A DNA stretch of 62,298 nt from Fibrobacter sp. (lineage in GTDB: Bacteria > Fibrobacterota > Fibrobacteria > Fibrobacterales > Fibrobacteraceae). The DNA lies in the NCBI GenBank assembly GCA_024398845.1, contig JAKSIM010000012.1, positions 1-62,298 on the forward strand, in the 5' to 3' direction. This document shows positions 31,658-39,746 of the stretch, one piece after another (the first letter of the stretch is position 1; each line of letters starts with the position of its first letter). The position numbers and the translations under genes were made by a program. The notes under the pieces are model-generated. The model was not told the DNA's origin. It saw only the letters and a list, made by a program, of their open reading frames with translations, and did no database searches.

Positions 31658-33682
31658 ATGAAATGCTTTTCAAAACATTTTATTTTGGTTGTTGCGTCAC
31701 TGAGTTTGTATACAAGTGCGCTTGCACAAACTAAGGTCGTCGTGGACCCCGCAAAAAAGTACCAGACCTTCGAGGGCTGGGGCACTAGCCTTTGCTGGTG
31801 GGCCGAACTCGTTGGCGCCTGGGACGAGGCGAACCGCAACAAGTTCCTCGGCGCGATTGCCGACCCGGATACGGGCCTTGGTTACAATGTTTTCCGCTAC
31901 AACATTGGCGGTGGCGACCAGCCGGGCCATAACCACCTTACGAAGGGTGACGGCGGCGGAAAGGTGCCGGGTTTCAAGCCGACGGAGAAGGGCGATTTCG
32001 ACTGGACCGCGGACCCCACGCAGCGTGCGGTCGCGACGACTCTCAATAAAATCGTGAAGGAACCGATTTTCGAGGCGTTCAGCAATTCCCCTCCGTGGTG
32101 GATGACGAAGAGCGGTTGCGTCTCGGGATCCAGTGACGGTTCCGACAACCTCAAGAGCGATTACTTCGACGATTTTGCCGACTACCTCTCTGAAGTGGCT
32201 TTGCATTTCAAGACGGAATGGGGCATCACCTTCCGCACGGTGGAGCCTTTCAACGAACCGAGCGCCGGCTGGTGGAAATCGAACGGCGGCCAGGAAGGCT
32301 GCGGCTTCAAGAACAACCAGTCCGCGATGATTGTTGAACTCGGAAAGGCCCTCAAGAAAAAGGGACTGTTCCCGGAGACGTCCGTGAGCGCTGCCGACGA
32401 AACGTCCATCAAGCAGGCGTTTGAGCAGTTGGGCGGCTACACGGCCGAGGCGCTTTCGTACATGTTCCAGGTGAACACGCACAGTTATTCCGACGGCAAT
32501 TACCGCTCGCAGTTCTACAATCGCGCCTTCGGCCTGAACAAGCGCGTTTGGCAGTCCGAGACGGGTCCCTTGAGCAAGAGCGGCGACGAAAACATTGCGC
32601 TCTGGATGGCCGACCGCATTATCCAGGATATCCACGATATGCACGCGGAAGCTTGGGTTGACTGGCAGATTGCGGACCCCGCCGAAAACTGGCGCACGAT
32701 TTACGCTGACCACAAAAAGCAGACTTTTTCGTATATGCCGCGCTTCTACATGCATGCGGCCTTCAGCCGTTACATCCGTCCGGGGTCTCGCATCATCGAT
32801 ACCGACAAGCCGAACACGCTTGCCGCTATCCGTCCGGACAAGGCGCTTGTGATTATCGTGCGCAACAGCGGCGAAGGCGATAAGAAATATGAATTTGACT
32901 TGAGCGGTTTCGATAAGATTGGATCGACTGCAAAGGTCGTCCGCTTTGAGCTTCCGGGCAGTCTTAAGCCGGTCGAGGACATCGCGCTTTCGGGCAAGAC
33001 GCTTTCCATGACGGCGAAGAACAACACCGTGACGACGATGGTGATTGAAGGTGCCGAAGGCGGCGTCTGCGTGCCGAGCGACATCATTCCGTACGTGAAC
33101 ATCGACGAGGCCGGCTGGGATTCCACGACCGAAGTGAACGTGAAGAAGGGCTCCTCGATTGTAATTGGCCCGCATCCGTGGGAAGGCGGTCGCTGGGTCT
33201 GGACTGGTCCGAAGGATTTTGCTTCTACAAGTCGTGAAATCAACTTGAAGAAGATGGACGGCACCATGAGTGGTATCTACACGGCGCATTACACGAATGC
33301 TGTCGGTTGTGAAAGTTCCGCCGATTTCAAGGTGGTTGTGGACGATCCGGACCACCCGTACGTGGAACCTCCTAAGGATACGTCTAAGGTGGACACGACA
33401 TCGAAGGATACGACCAAGGACACTACAACGACGATTATTCGCAGTGTGCGTCCGTTGAACCTCGTGAATATCTACAAGTCTGGCAATGGTATCCAGATTG
33501 CGGATAAATCCCAATCGGCGAAGGAATTTTTTATGTACGACATGCAGGGCGTCCTTGTGAAAAACGTGAAACTTGCAGGGAGTCGCTATGTTTCCTTGGA
33601 TGGGCTTTCGCGGGGGACTTACGTTGTCCGTGTCAATGGCGAAACCAATCAAAGGTTGTACGAAAACACCTTTAGATTTTAG
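31658..33682 (+). CDS. Glycoside hydrolase family 30 enzyme, likely endo-beta-1,6-galactanase
   Basis: A secreted GH30 enzyme. The signal peptide ends SALAQ. The catalytic (beta/alpha)8 domain (about 25-425) opens KYQTFEGWGTSLCWWAELVG. Its acid/base Glu is in TVEPFNEPSAGWW and the nucleophile Glu in RVWQSETGPL. The wording GWGTSLCWWA and FNEPSAGWW is typical of GH30_5, which cleaves beta-1,6-galactans of arabinogalactan. An Ig-like domain (about 485-590) and a Thr-rich linker follow. The end is a type IX-like C-terminal domain (YDMQGVLVKNVKL...YVVRV). A Shine-Dalgarno GGAG precedes ATG 31658. Confidence 0.92.
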   Translation: MKCFSKHFILVVASLSLYTSALAQTKVVVDPAKKYQTFEGWGTSLCWWAELVGAWDEANRNKFLGAIADPDTGLGYNVFRYNIGGGDQPGHNHLTKGDGGGKVPGFKPTEKGDFDWTADPTQRAVATTLNKIVKEPIFEAFSNSPPWWMTKSGCVSGSSDGSDNLKSDYFDDFADYLSEVALHFKTEWGITFRTVEPFNEPSAGWWKSNGGQEGCGFKNNQSAMIVELGKALKKKGLFPETSVSAADETSIKQAFEQLGGYTAEALSYMFQVNTHSYSDGNYRSQFYNRAFGLNKRVWQSETGPLSKSGDENIALWMADRIIQDIHDMHAEAWVDWQIADPAENWRTIYADHKKQTFSYMPRFYMHAAFSRYIRPGSRIIDTDKPNTLAAIRPDKALVIIVRNSGEGDKKYEFDLSGFDKIGSTAKVVRFELPGSLKPVEDIALSGKTLSMTAKNNTVTTMVIEGAEGGVCVPSDIIPYVNIDEAGWDSTTEVNVKKGSSIVIGPHPWEGGRWVWTGPKDFASTSREINLKKMDGTMSGIYTAHYTNAVGCESSADFKVVVDDPDHPYVEPPKDTSKVDTTSKDTTKDTTTTIIRSVRPLNLVNIYKSGNGIQIADKSQSAKEFFMYDMQGVLVKNVKLAGSRYVSLDGLSRGTYVVRVNGETNQRLYENTFRF

Positions 33683-33725
33683 ACGTCTCTTTAGAGAATA
33701 GTTTGTTGTTTATGTATAAATTATT

Positions 33726-33731
33726 TATATT
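33726..33731 (+). promoter_or_regulatory. -10 element, YhhN-like gene (leaderless type)
   Basis: TATATT, 7 nt before ATG 33739. It decides the start at MKKKKLIT rather than at upstream ATGs 33703 or 33712. Confidence 0.5.
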
Positions 33732-33738
33732 GAACAAC

Positions 33739-34509
33739 ATGAAAAAGAAAAAACTGATAACTCTACTTTTAGTAATCGTCGGTCTCCTCATGGTAACCTT
33801 CTTCGTGAGGGACTGGCTCGTGTTTTACCAATGCGGCGCTGTTGAACAATGTCTTGTTGAAAGCAGCAACTACCAGAATATCGCTAAGTTTGCGGTAACG
33901 GCCATCATGACGGTCATCGTATTCTTTATTGGCAAGAACTGCCTGTGCACTCGTGACCGCAAGTTTTTGCAGGCGGGTTTCGCGATGGCGCTCTGTGCGG
34001 ATTTCTGCCTCAAGATTTTGCACAACTATTCGCACTTCCTGGATCACCGCAGCGATTACACTTTGCTCGGCATTTGCTTTTTTATGGTGGTGCAGGCGTT
34101 GTTCATTTACCGCCATACTCGAACAAGCGATACCGACAATTCCGCTCCGTGGGTTCTCTGCATTCCGTTTGGCGTGATGTTCATTGCGAATGCGCTTCAC
34201 CTGTTCCGCATTTTCGAAGGCCCGACAGTTCCCATTGTGGCAACGTATGGCGCCTTCCTGATTTGCTCTCTGGTTGTCGCCTGCAAGGTTCCCAAGATGG
34301 GCTACTTCCCCGAAAAGAACGCGAGGAACGTCAAACGCGGCATGATTCTCTTCTTCTGTTGCGATGCCTGCGTGGGAATTTCCCTTGCGACCGGCCCGGA
34401 CCACAGTGTACAAGAAATTGTCGCTACTATTGCGAATAATTTCGTGTGGTATTTCTACACCCCGGCTCTCATCCTCTTGGGCTTGAGCGGTTACAAGCGC
34501 AAGGAATAG
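33739..34509 (+). CDS. YhhN-family membrane protein
   Basis: Seven or eight hydrophobic segments in about 256 aa. The pattern resembles YhhN (lysoplasmalogenase-like) proteins: ALCADFCLKILHNYSH, then LLGICFFMVVQALFIYRHTR. A Cys-rich patch (GAVEQCLVESSNYQ, ICSLVVACKV) is notable. Family activity, hydrolysis of lyso-plasmalogen headgroup bonds, is known for the mammalian and some bacterial members; here it is inference. A strong bidirectional hairpin follows. Confidence 0.65.
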   Translation: MKKKKLITLLLVIVGLLMVTFFVRDWLVFYQCGAVEQCLVESSNYQNIAKFAVTAIMTVIVFFIGKNCLCTRDRKFLQAGFAMALCADFCLKILHNYSHFLDHRSDYTLLGICFFMVVQALFIYRHTRTSDTDNSAPWVLCIPFGVMFIANALHLFRIFEGPTVPIVATYGAFLICSLVVACKVPKMGYFPEKNARNVKRGMILFFCCDACVGISLATGPDHSVQEIVATIANNFVWYFYTPALILLGLSGYKRKE

Positions 34510-34540
34510 TTCATTTAAGATTCTCTCTTGAAGCAAAAAA

Positions 34541-34570
34541 AACTGGTTCGGCTTTCGAACCAGTTTTTAT
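34541..34570. terminator. Bidirectional terminator
   Basis: AACTGGTTCG-gcttt-CGAACCAGTT, 10-bp stem, with A7 before it and T5 after it. It can end both the YhhN transcript and read-through from the minus-strand RNA at 34585. Confidence 0.9.
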
Positions 34571-34584
34571 TCTGTTGAGGGTAC

Positions 34585-34748
34585 AAAAAAAGGCATACCT
34601 CCACGGTGGAACACTCGAAGCTACTATTTTGAAAAGATAGCAGTGCCTGCGGTCCGAGTTTTTCGCGTCGAAGCGCGCCTAAACTGTTCCACGAGAGCAA
34701 CGAGCTGAAATAATCTTGTTAGATCGGGCGTTAATCCGTGAGGTTGCC
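34585..34748 (-). ncRNA. ssrS: 6S RNA (SsrS) candidate
   Basis: A minus-strand RNA of about 164 nt begins GGCAACCTCACGG and ends CCGTGGAGGTATGCC before a T7 run. These ends pair with small bulges into a closing stem. An inner stem pairs GTGGAACA with TGTTCCAC, leaving a large central bubble, which is the 6S RNA architecture that mimics an open promoter. It lies directly downstream of zapA, the position of ssrS in many proteobacteria. A good promoter stands upstream. Identification depends on structure and neighbourhood, not on a covariance search. Confidence 0.65.
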
Positions 34749-34757
34749 TATATTCTA

Positions 34758-34786
34758 AATATACCTAACTTCCACGCTTAAATCAA
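34758..34786 (-). promoter_or_regulatory. Promoter of the 6S RNA candidate
   Basis: On the minus strand TTGATT (34786-34781), 17 bp, TATATT (34763-34758); start near 34750. Confidence 0.7.
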
Positions 34787-34862
34787 TACCTTTTTCGTTT
34801 CAATTTGTACTATGTCTGTCAGGTTTTTGTAAAACGTTTTGCTGATAAAATGTTTATGGAAA

Positions 34863-35180
34863 TTACGGCCAATCTTTAGAATGGTCAATGCCTTCGTCGA
34901 GTAGCGAGGTGATGTCCTTGAGACCCTGGTCCATTTGCTCCTTGAACACCTTGGCCTGGTGCAGGCGTTTTTTGAGTTCAAAGAGCTGTTGCCCCATTTC
35001 GAGGGCGAGTAGGGCCATGCGCTTACTTGTTTCGAGATTGTACTTCCCGTAGCTTTCGTAGCGCTCGTCGATGTAGTTCAGAATTTCCTTCAAGTCCGCA
35101 TCGGGCAAGTCCGTGCGAATCTGGAGTCGTTCTTTTGCGACGGTCACGCTTATGGGTCTGTGGGTTTCAAATTCTGCCAT
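34863..35180 (-). CDS. zapA: Cell division protein ZapA
   Basis: ZapA stabilises and bundles FtsZ filaments at midcell. At 105 aa it has the short beta-strand head (ISVTVAKERLQIRTDLPDAD) and a long helix for antiparallel dimers (about 50-100, ETSKRMALLALEMGQQLFEL). The length and topology are typical. A Shine-Dalgarno AGGAA precedes ATG 35180. It is 43 nt downstream of a coiled-coil protein with a ZapB-like start, and the 6S RNA candidate follows it. Confidence 0.88.
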   Translation of the reverse strand: MAEFETHRPISVTVAKERLQIRTDLPDADLKEILNYIDERYESYGKYNLETSKRMALLALEMGQQLFELKKRLHQAKVFKEQMDQGLKDITSLLDEGIDHSKDWP

Positions 35181-35223
35181 TATCGCATTCCTACGCCGAA
35201 TGGATCGTCATCCATCAGCCGCC

Positions 35224-36258
35224 TTAGCCAAAAAAAGGGCCTTGCGAGCCTCCATTGCTCGCAGAAAATAAATCGGGTTCCTTTTCGTTTGCCCCGTGAA
35301 CCTCAATAGCGGGTTCTTCTTCGTCATTGTCCGAAATCTGGTTGAAGTCCAATACGGGTTCGTCCGGGTTGATTTCCTGGGAAATGTTCTCGTTTTCGCT
35401 TTGATCTTCGGCGGGCTGTTCTTCGGAGGCCTGTGGTTCGGCGCCTTGCGCGGTTGGGCGTTCGGCGTCAGGGTTGATTGAGAATTCTGTGCCGAGTTCG
35501 GTTTCAATAGTTGCGAGGAGCTGCTTGAACTTTTCCTGGGCTTCGGCGATTTCTTCGCCTTGGGCCTGGACGGTTTCGCTCATCTTCTCGATGCAGGAGA
35601 CCTTGTCGTTGAGCTCCGCGGTGAGGCGTTCGATGGCACTGTCCTTGCCGGCCAGTTGACCCTTGAGGTCCTCGAGGGCTGCGTTCTTGCCAGAAAGTTC
35701 GTTGTTGAGATTTGTGATGATGCCTTCCTTTTCGTCGATGTGGGCGTTGAGGGCGTCGATCATTTTGTTTTTCTCTTCGACCTGGCTGTTGAGGGCGGCA
35801 AAGTCTTCGTTCGTTTTGTTGAACTGGGCTTTGATGGCTTCAACGGTTTTGCTCTTTTCTTCGAGTTCGCTGTTGAGGGCGGCGAATTCTTCGTTTACCT
35901 TGCCGAACTGGGCCTTTAAAGTTTCGATGGTGTTGTTCTTTTCGTTGAGCTGGCTGTTGAGCGAGGCGAATTCGGTTCTGGCTTTTTCGAACTGAGCCTT
36001 GAGAGCGTTGATTTCTGCCTGCTTTTTGTTTAGGGATTCATCCTGGGCGGCGGCCTGGTTGGCGCGGGCGTCGAGGGCTGCCTTGCAGTCAATGAGGTTG
36101 GCGTTGGCCGATTCCAAGAGCATGTTCTTGTCTTGGAGTTCCGCTTTGGCTCCGGCGAGAGCCTGCTTAAGCGTGTCCACTTCTTGGCGGAGGTTGCGAA
36201 CTGTGGTGAGTACGCCATCAACCTTTTGCGAAAGAAGACTTAAATTCTCTAAATTCAT
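35224..36258 (-). CDS. Long coiled-coil protein with ZapB-like N-terminus
   Basis: A 344-aa protein, almost entirely coiled coil from residue 5 to about 245. The first 30 residues (LSLLSQKVDGVLTTVRNLRQ) recall ZapB, a coiled-coil partner of ZapA. Tandem 28-residue-like heptad blocks follow (LNSQLNEKNNTIETLKAQFG, LNSELEEKSKTVEAIKAQFN, LNSQVEEKNKMIDALNAHID). The last 100 residues are acidic and low-complexity. It is co-oriented and close to zapA, suggesting a divisome role; that is inference from context. A Shine-Dalgarno AAGGAAC lies 7 nt before ATG 36258. Confidence 0.75.
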   Translation of the reverse strand: MNLENLSLLSQKVDGVLTTVRNLRQEVDTLKQALAGAKAELQDKNMLLESANANLIDCKAALDARANQAAAQDESLNKKQAEINALKAQFEKARTEFASLNSQLNEKNNTIETLKAQFGKVNEEFAALNSELEEKSKTVEAIKAQFNKTNEDFAALNSQVEEKNKMIDALNAHIDEKEGIITNLNNELSGKNAALEDLKGQLAGKDSAIERLTAELNDKVSCIEKMSETVQAQGEEIAEAQEKFKQLLATIETELGTEFSINPDAERPTAQGAEPQASEEQPAEDQSENENISQEINPDEPVLDFNQISDNDEEEPAIEVHGANEKEPDLFSASNGGSQGPFFG

Positions 36259-36387
36259 TTATTGTTCCTTAAAATATACGGGAAACGTTTACCTATAAAA
36301 AGATATATAAAAAATGAGGGCAAAGATACAAACTCTTGTTATCTTTGTGATGAGAAATCCTTTAAAGATTTCCCTGTATGGTAAAAA

Positions 36388-38223
36388 ATGATTCCTGTGA
36401 GCGAACATATTGAACGGCGACTGGCGGAGCTTCCTGCTCTGCCGGGGGTCTACATTATGCGGAATGCGCAGGGGAAAATCATTTACATTGGCAAGGCGAA
36501 GGTCCTGAAGAACCGTGTGCGCAGCTACTTTGACGGGAGCGACCACGCAGGGCACCGTGCGGCGACGCTCATGCTGCCGTTCATTCGCGATATCGAGTGG
36601 ATTATCACGGAGAGCGAGTCCGAGGCGTTAATCCTGGAAGCGAACCTGATTCGCAAGCATACGCCCAAGTACAATGTGCTTTTGAAGGACGACAAGCATT
36701 TCCCGTACCTCGCGTTCTCGGTGCACGAGCCCTTCCCGAGACTTTTTTTGAGTCGTGCGGTACGCAAGGACGGCTGTCAGTATTATGGACCTTACATGAG
36801 TTCGCGCGTGATTGGCCAGCTGCAAGACATCGCGGCGCGCCTATTCCAGATTCGCGAGTGCTCCATGAAGCTCCCGCTTGCAAAGCCTGCGAGACCCTGC
36901 CTCAACTACCACATTGGGCGCTGCAGTGCGCCTTGCGCGGGGCTTGTTACGCCGGAAGAGTACCGCGTGGCGGTGAACCGCACGCAGATGCTTTTGAACG
37001 GCAAGCGCGATGACCTGATTGCGGAATGGGAACGCGAGATGTTCGAGGCGAGCGAACGGCTGGATTTTGAAGCCGCGAAAAAGAAGCGCGACGCCATCCA
37101 GGCGCTCAGGGCGACTGGAATCCACCAGAAGACGGATGTGACGGACGCAAACCTGTGCATGGACGTGCTGAGCCTGAGGCGCAACGGGACGCTTGCCGCC
37201 GCTGTGATTTTTGAATACCGCAATGGCGTGCTTTGCGGGCGCCGCCATTACCGTTTGGAATGCAAACTCGAAGAAGACGAAGTCGAGATTTTTTCGCAGA
37301 TGCTTTTGCAATGGTACATGGACGTGGACTTTATTCCGGGCGAAATCGCGACGGACGTGCCGCTCCCCGAAGAGGCGGAGAATATGATGACGGCCTTGAC
37401 GGAACGCGCCCACCACAAGGTGGTTCTCACGAACCCGCAACGTGGCGAGAAACTCGGATTCCTCAAGTTGGTGGGTGCGAACGCCGACATGATTCTCGTG
37501 GAAATGCGTGCCGAAGTCCAGAAGTTCAGCGAAATCGATACGAGCGTTTTTGAACTGCAAAAAGTGCTTGGCCTAAAGAAGACCCCGTTCCGTATTGAGT
37601 GCGTGGATATTTCTCACTTGAGCGGTACCAACACGGTCGCGAGTCTGGTTGCGTTCAAGAACGGCCGCCCCGACAAGAGCAACTACCGCAAGTTCATTAT
37701 CAAGACTGTTTCGGGCGTGGACGACTTCGCGAGCATGCGCGAGGTGATGACCCGCCGTATTCGCCGCCTAGAAGAAGAGGGCACGCCGATGCCCGACCTG
37801 TGGGTTTGCGATGGCGGCAAGGGGCAGGTCGACGCGACAATGGAAATTCTGAAGGAACTCGGGCACGACAAGGACCTGCCGCTGATTGGCCTCGCGAAGC
37901 GCCTGGAAGAAATCGTGTTCCCGGATGACCGCCCGAGTATTGTGCTGCACCGCACGAGCCCTGCGCTAAAGCTTTTGCAGAACGCGCGCGACGAGGCGCA
38001 CCGCTTTGCCATTACGTATCAGCGCAGCAAGCGCAAGAAGGACCTCGAGGTGGAATGGCTCAAGATTCCCGGCGTGGGTCACGAGACCCGCGTGAAAATC
38101 CTGAGCAAGTACAAGAGCGCCGAGGCCTTTATGGAGGCTCCGCTCGAAGACATCGAGGATTTGCTCGGCAAGGTCCGCGGAAACAAGCTCCGCGAGGAAG
38201 TCGCGAAGTACGTCGCTGAATAA
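36388..38223 (+). CDS. uvrC: Excinuclease ABC subunit C
   Basis: UvrC makes both incisions in nucleotide excision repair together with UvrB. The GIY-YIG nuclease domain (PGVYIMRNAQGKIIYIGKAK, about 20-39) is intact, as are the Cys cluster (CLNYHIGRCSAPC), the UVR domain, the RNase H-like 5'-incision domain with DISHLSGTNTV, and a C-terminal helix-hairpin-helix (IPGVGHETRVKIL). The length of 611 aa is complete. TATGGT lies 5 nt before the ATG and there is no Shine-Dalgarno, so the mRNA may be leaderless. Confidence 0.97.
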   Translation: MIPVSEHIERRLAELPALPGVYIMRNAQGKIIYIGKAKVLKNRVRSYFDGSDHAGHRAATLMLPFIRDIEWIITESESEALILEANLIRKHTPKYNVLLKDDKHFPYLAFSVHEPFPRLFLSRAVRKDGCQYYGPYMSSRVIGQLQDIAARLFQIRECSMKLPLAKPARPCLNYHIGRCSAPCAGLVTPEEYRVAVNRTQMLLNGKRDDLIAEWEREMFEASERLDFEAAKKKRDAIQALRATGIHQKTDVTDANLCMDVLSLRRNGTLAAAVIFEYRNGVLCGRRHYRLECKLEEDEVEIFSQMLLQWYMDVDFIPGEIATDVPLPEEAENMMTALTERAHHKVVLTNPQRGEKLGFLKLVGANADMILVEMRAEVQKFSEIDTSVFELQKVLGLKKTPFRIECVDISHLSGTNTVASLVAFKNGRPDKSNYRKFIIKTVSGVDDFASMREVMTRRIRRLEEEGTPMPDLWVCDGGKGQVDATMEILKELGHDKDLPLIGLAKRLEEIVFPDDRPSIVLHRTSPALKLLQNARDEAHRFAITYQRSKRKKDLEVEWLKIPGVGHETRVKILSKYKSAEAFMEAPLEDIEDLLGKVRGNKLREEVAKYVAE

Positions 38224-38228
38224 AAAAA

Positions 38229-38250
38229 GGCCTGCCGAAGCAGGTCTTTT
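38229..38250. terminator. Bidirectional hairpin between uvrC and the FISUMP gene
   Basis: CCTGC-cgaa-GCAGG inside a longer imperfect stem with A's before and TTTTTC after. Confidence 0.65.
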
Positions 38251-38264
38251 TCGATGGTTAAATT

Positions 38265-39200
38265 CTATTCTTTTGCTGAATCATCTTGGACGCAGCGAAC
38301 GTTGTAGGCTCGACCGTTTCCTGCGTCTTTGGACTGGAGAACGTGTTCCTTGGAGTCCGGTTGAACGCGCCAAGAAGAATGGTCGTTACTCGAAACCCAG
38401 TAGTAGGATTGCTGATTTTCGAGACCGTAGTCAGTGGGTTCGCCGGTTTCGCTATTGTATTTAAAGCGGCCTGCGAGAATCCACCATTCTTCGTCAACTT
38501 CTGCGTCGGCGGCTTGGATTTCCTCTTCTGTCGGGAGCCTCCAGCCACCCGGGCAGACCTTGAGCGCAACGGGTCTTGAATAGTACGAACCGTATTTTTC
38601 GCACATATCGTCGCCGCCATTAACTTTACAGAAAAGACCATTGGGCGATTTGAAGCGAAGGTTTTCGGCCATCCAGAGTTTGCCGGCGATAGTTTGCAGG
38701 GCGTAAGTCTGGCTGTCGCGAACGTCCGTCATTTTGTCGCCTTTAATAATAGGAGGGTTCTCGCTTGGAACTTCCATGGAGGCGGCTCCTTCATCGTCAT
38801 CTTCAGATGAGCTGGAAGTAGGTTCCTCGGCTCCGGCGGAGTAATTCTCGCGGCACTCGTCAGACCAGCAGAAGGGAACGCCACTGCTGTAGTAGGGGTC
38901 TTCTACGGTTGCGGAATCAATGATATATACCTTTTCGCGAATGGTATCTTTTTTTACCGTAACGGAATCCTTAATAACGGTGCTGTCTTCTGGAGCGTCG
39001 TCTTTGGAGTCCTTTTTGTTTGAAGAGTCCTCTTTTTTAGAATTCTCTTTTTTGGAATCCTCTTTTTTAGAGTCTTCCTTTTTAGAGGAAGATTCTTGTT
39101 TAGCGGTAGCTTCTTCCGATGGTGCAGAAATTTCGTCGGTGCAAGCAGAAAAATATGTAAACACACCCAAAACGGCCATTAATGTAATGATTCGTCTCAT
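38265..39200 (-). CDS. FISUMP lipoprotein with Lys-Glu-Asp-Ser repeats
   Basis: A lipoprotein (lipobox YFSACTDE, about 16-23). A charged low-complexity linker follows (about 36-75) of repeated K-K-E-D-S units (KKEDSKKEDSKKENSKKEDS) with further VKKD/IREK sequence. The C-terminal FISUMP domain starts near 165 (TDVRDSQTYALQTIAGKLWM...NLRF) and ends RCVQDD. It is convergent with uvrC. Start ATG 39200 has TATATT 7 nt upstream and no Shine-Dalgarno, unusual for an exported protein in this window. Confidence 0.88.
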   Translation of the reverse strand: MRRIITLMAVLGVFTYFSACTDEISAPSEEATAKQESSSKKEDSKKEDSKKENSKKEDSSNKKDSKDDAPEDSTVIKDSVTVKKDTIREKVYIIDSATVEDPYYSSGVPFCWSDECRENYSAGAEEPTSSSSEDDDEGAASMEVPSENPPIIKGDKMTDVRDSQTYALQTIAGKLWMAENLRFKSPNGLFCKVNGGDDMCEKYGSYYSRPVALKVCPGGWRLPTEEEIQAADAEVDEEWWILAGRFKYNSETGEPTDYGLENQQSYYWVSSNDHSSWRVQPDSKEHVLQSKDAGNGRAYNVRCVQDDSAKE

Positions 39201-39207
39201 GTTCCCA

Positions 39208-39213
39208 AATATA
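39208..39213 (-). promoter_or_regulatory. -10 element, FISUMP gene (leaderless type)
   Basis: TATATT on the minus strand, 7 nt before ATG 39200. Confidence 0.55.
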
Positions 39214-39252
39214 CTTTACAAATTCTGGGGTTAACAGCAAAAAGTTTTTTAC

Positions 39253-39258
39253 TATCTT
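39253..39258 (+). promoter_or_regulatory. -10 element, nuoA (short or absent leader)
   Basis: TATCTT, 10 nt before ATG 39269; no Shine-Dalgarno. Confidence 0.45.
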
Positions 39259-39268
39259 TTATATCACT

Positions 39269-39661
39269 ATGACGAACGTTGAAATTTTCGACACCACTTT
39301 TGCCATGACCATCTTGGTCATCATGGCTATTTGCATTCCGACAATTCTCCTTTTAGCCAACTGGTTCCTCCACCCGGGTAAAATCAAGCAGGTCCTTATC
39401 AAGGGTTCGTCCTACGAGTGCGGTTTGGCCCATGTTTCCGGTACGGCTAATGAACGTTACCCGGTGAAGTACTACATGGTTGCCATGCTTTTCTTGGTGT
39501 TCGACCTCGAAGTGGCGTTCCTCTACCCGTGGACCATCCAATTCCTGGCTGGTGGCTGGGAACTCCTCTTTGTGCTCCTCGGATTCCTCGTAATTCTCGA
39601 AGCCGGCTACCTCTACCTCTACAAGAAGGGCGTGCTGGACTGGACGAGCATTAAGGACTAG
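39269..39661 (+). CDS. nuoA: NADH-quinone oxidoreductase subunit A, isolated
   Basis: A small membrane subunit of complex I (three helices, about 130 aa). Family marks are SSYECGLAHVSGTANERYPV followed by KYYMVAMLFLVFDLEVAFLY, with the conserved ECG and FDLEVAFLYPW. Normally nuoA opens a nuoA-N operon. Here it stands alone: a terminator follows at once and the next gene lies on the other strand. The other subunits must therefore be elsewhere, or it is a relict. The start is ATG 39269. Confidence 0.92.
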   Translation: MTNVEIFDTTFAMTILVIMAICIPTILLLANWFLHPGKIKQVLIKGSSYECGLAHVSGTANERYPVKYYMVAMLFLVFDLEVAFLYPWTIQFLAGGWELLFVLLGFLVILEAGYLYLYKKGVLDWTSIKD

Positions 39662-39690
39662 CTTAGAAATTCTATCTCAAGTAACAAAAA

Positions 39691-39724
39691 GCACGGGCTC
39701 CTGTTGAAGAGTCCGTGCTTTTTA
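39691..39724. terminator. Bidirectional terminator after nuoA
   Basis: GCACGG-g-CTC ... GAG-t-CCGTGC stem followed by TTTTTTAG and preceded by A5; convergent with the Omp85-type gene. Confidence 0.88.
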
Positions 39725-39746
39725 GTTTTATGCAAATGGGTTTGTT

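Noticed and set aside
31697..33652. A 651-aa reading on the minus strand opposite the GH30 gene
   Set aside because: It is the shadow of a GC-rich gene; no motif, signal or start supports it, while the + strand has a complete catalytic domain.
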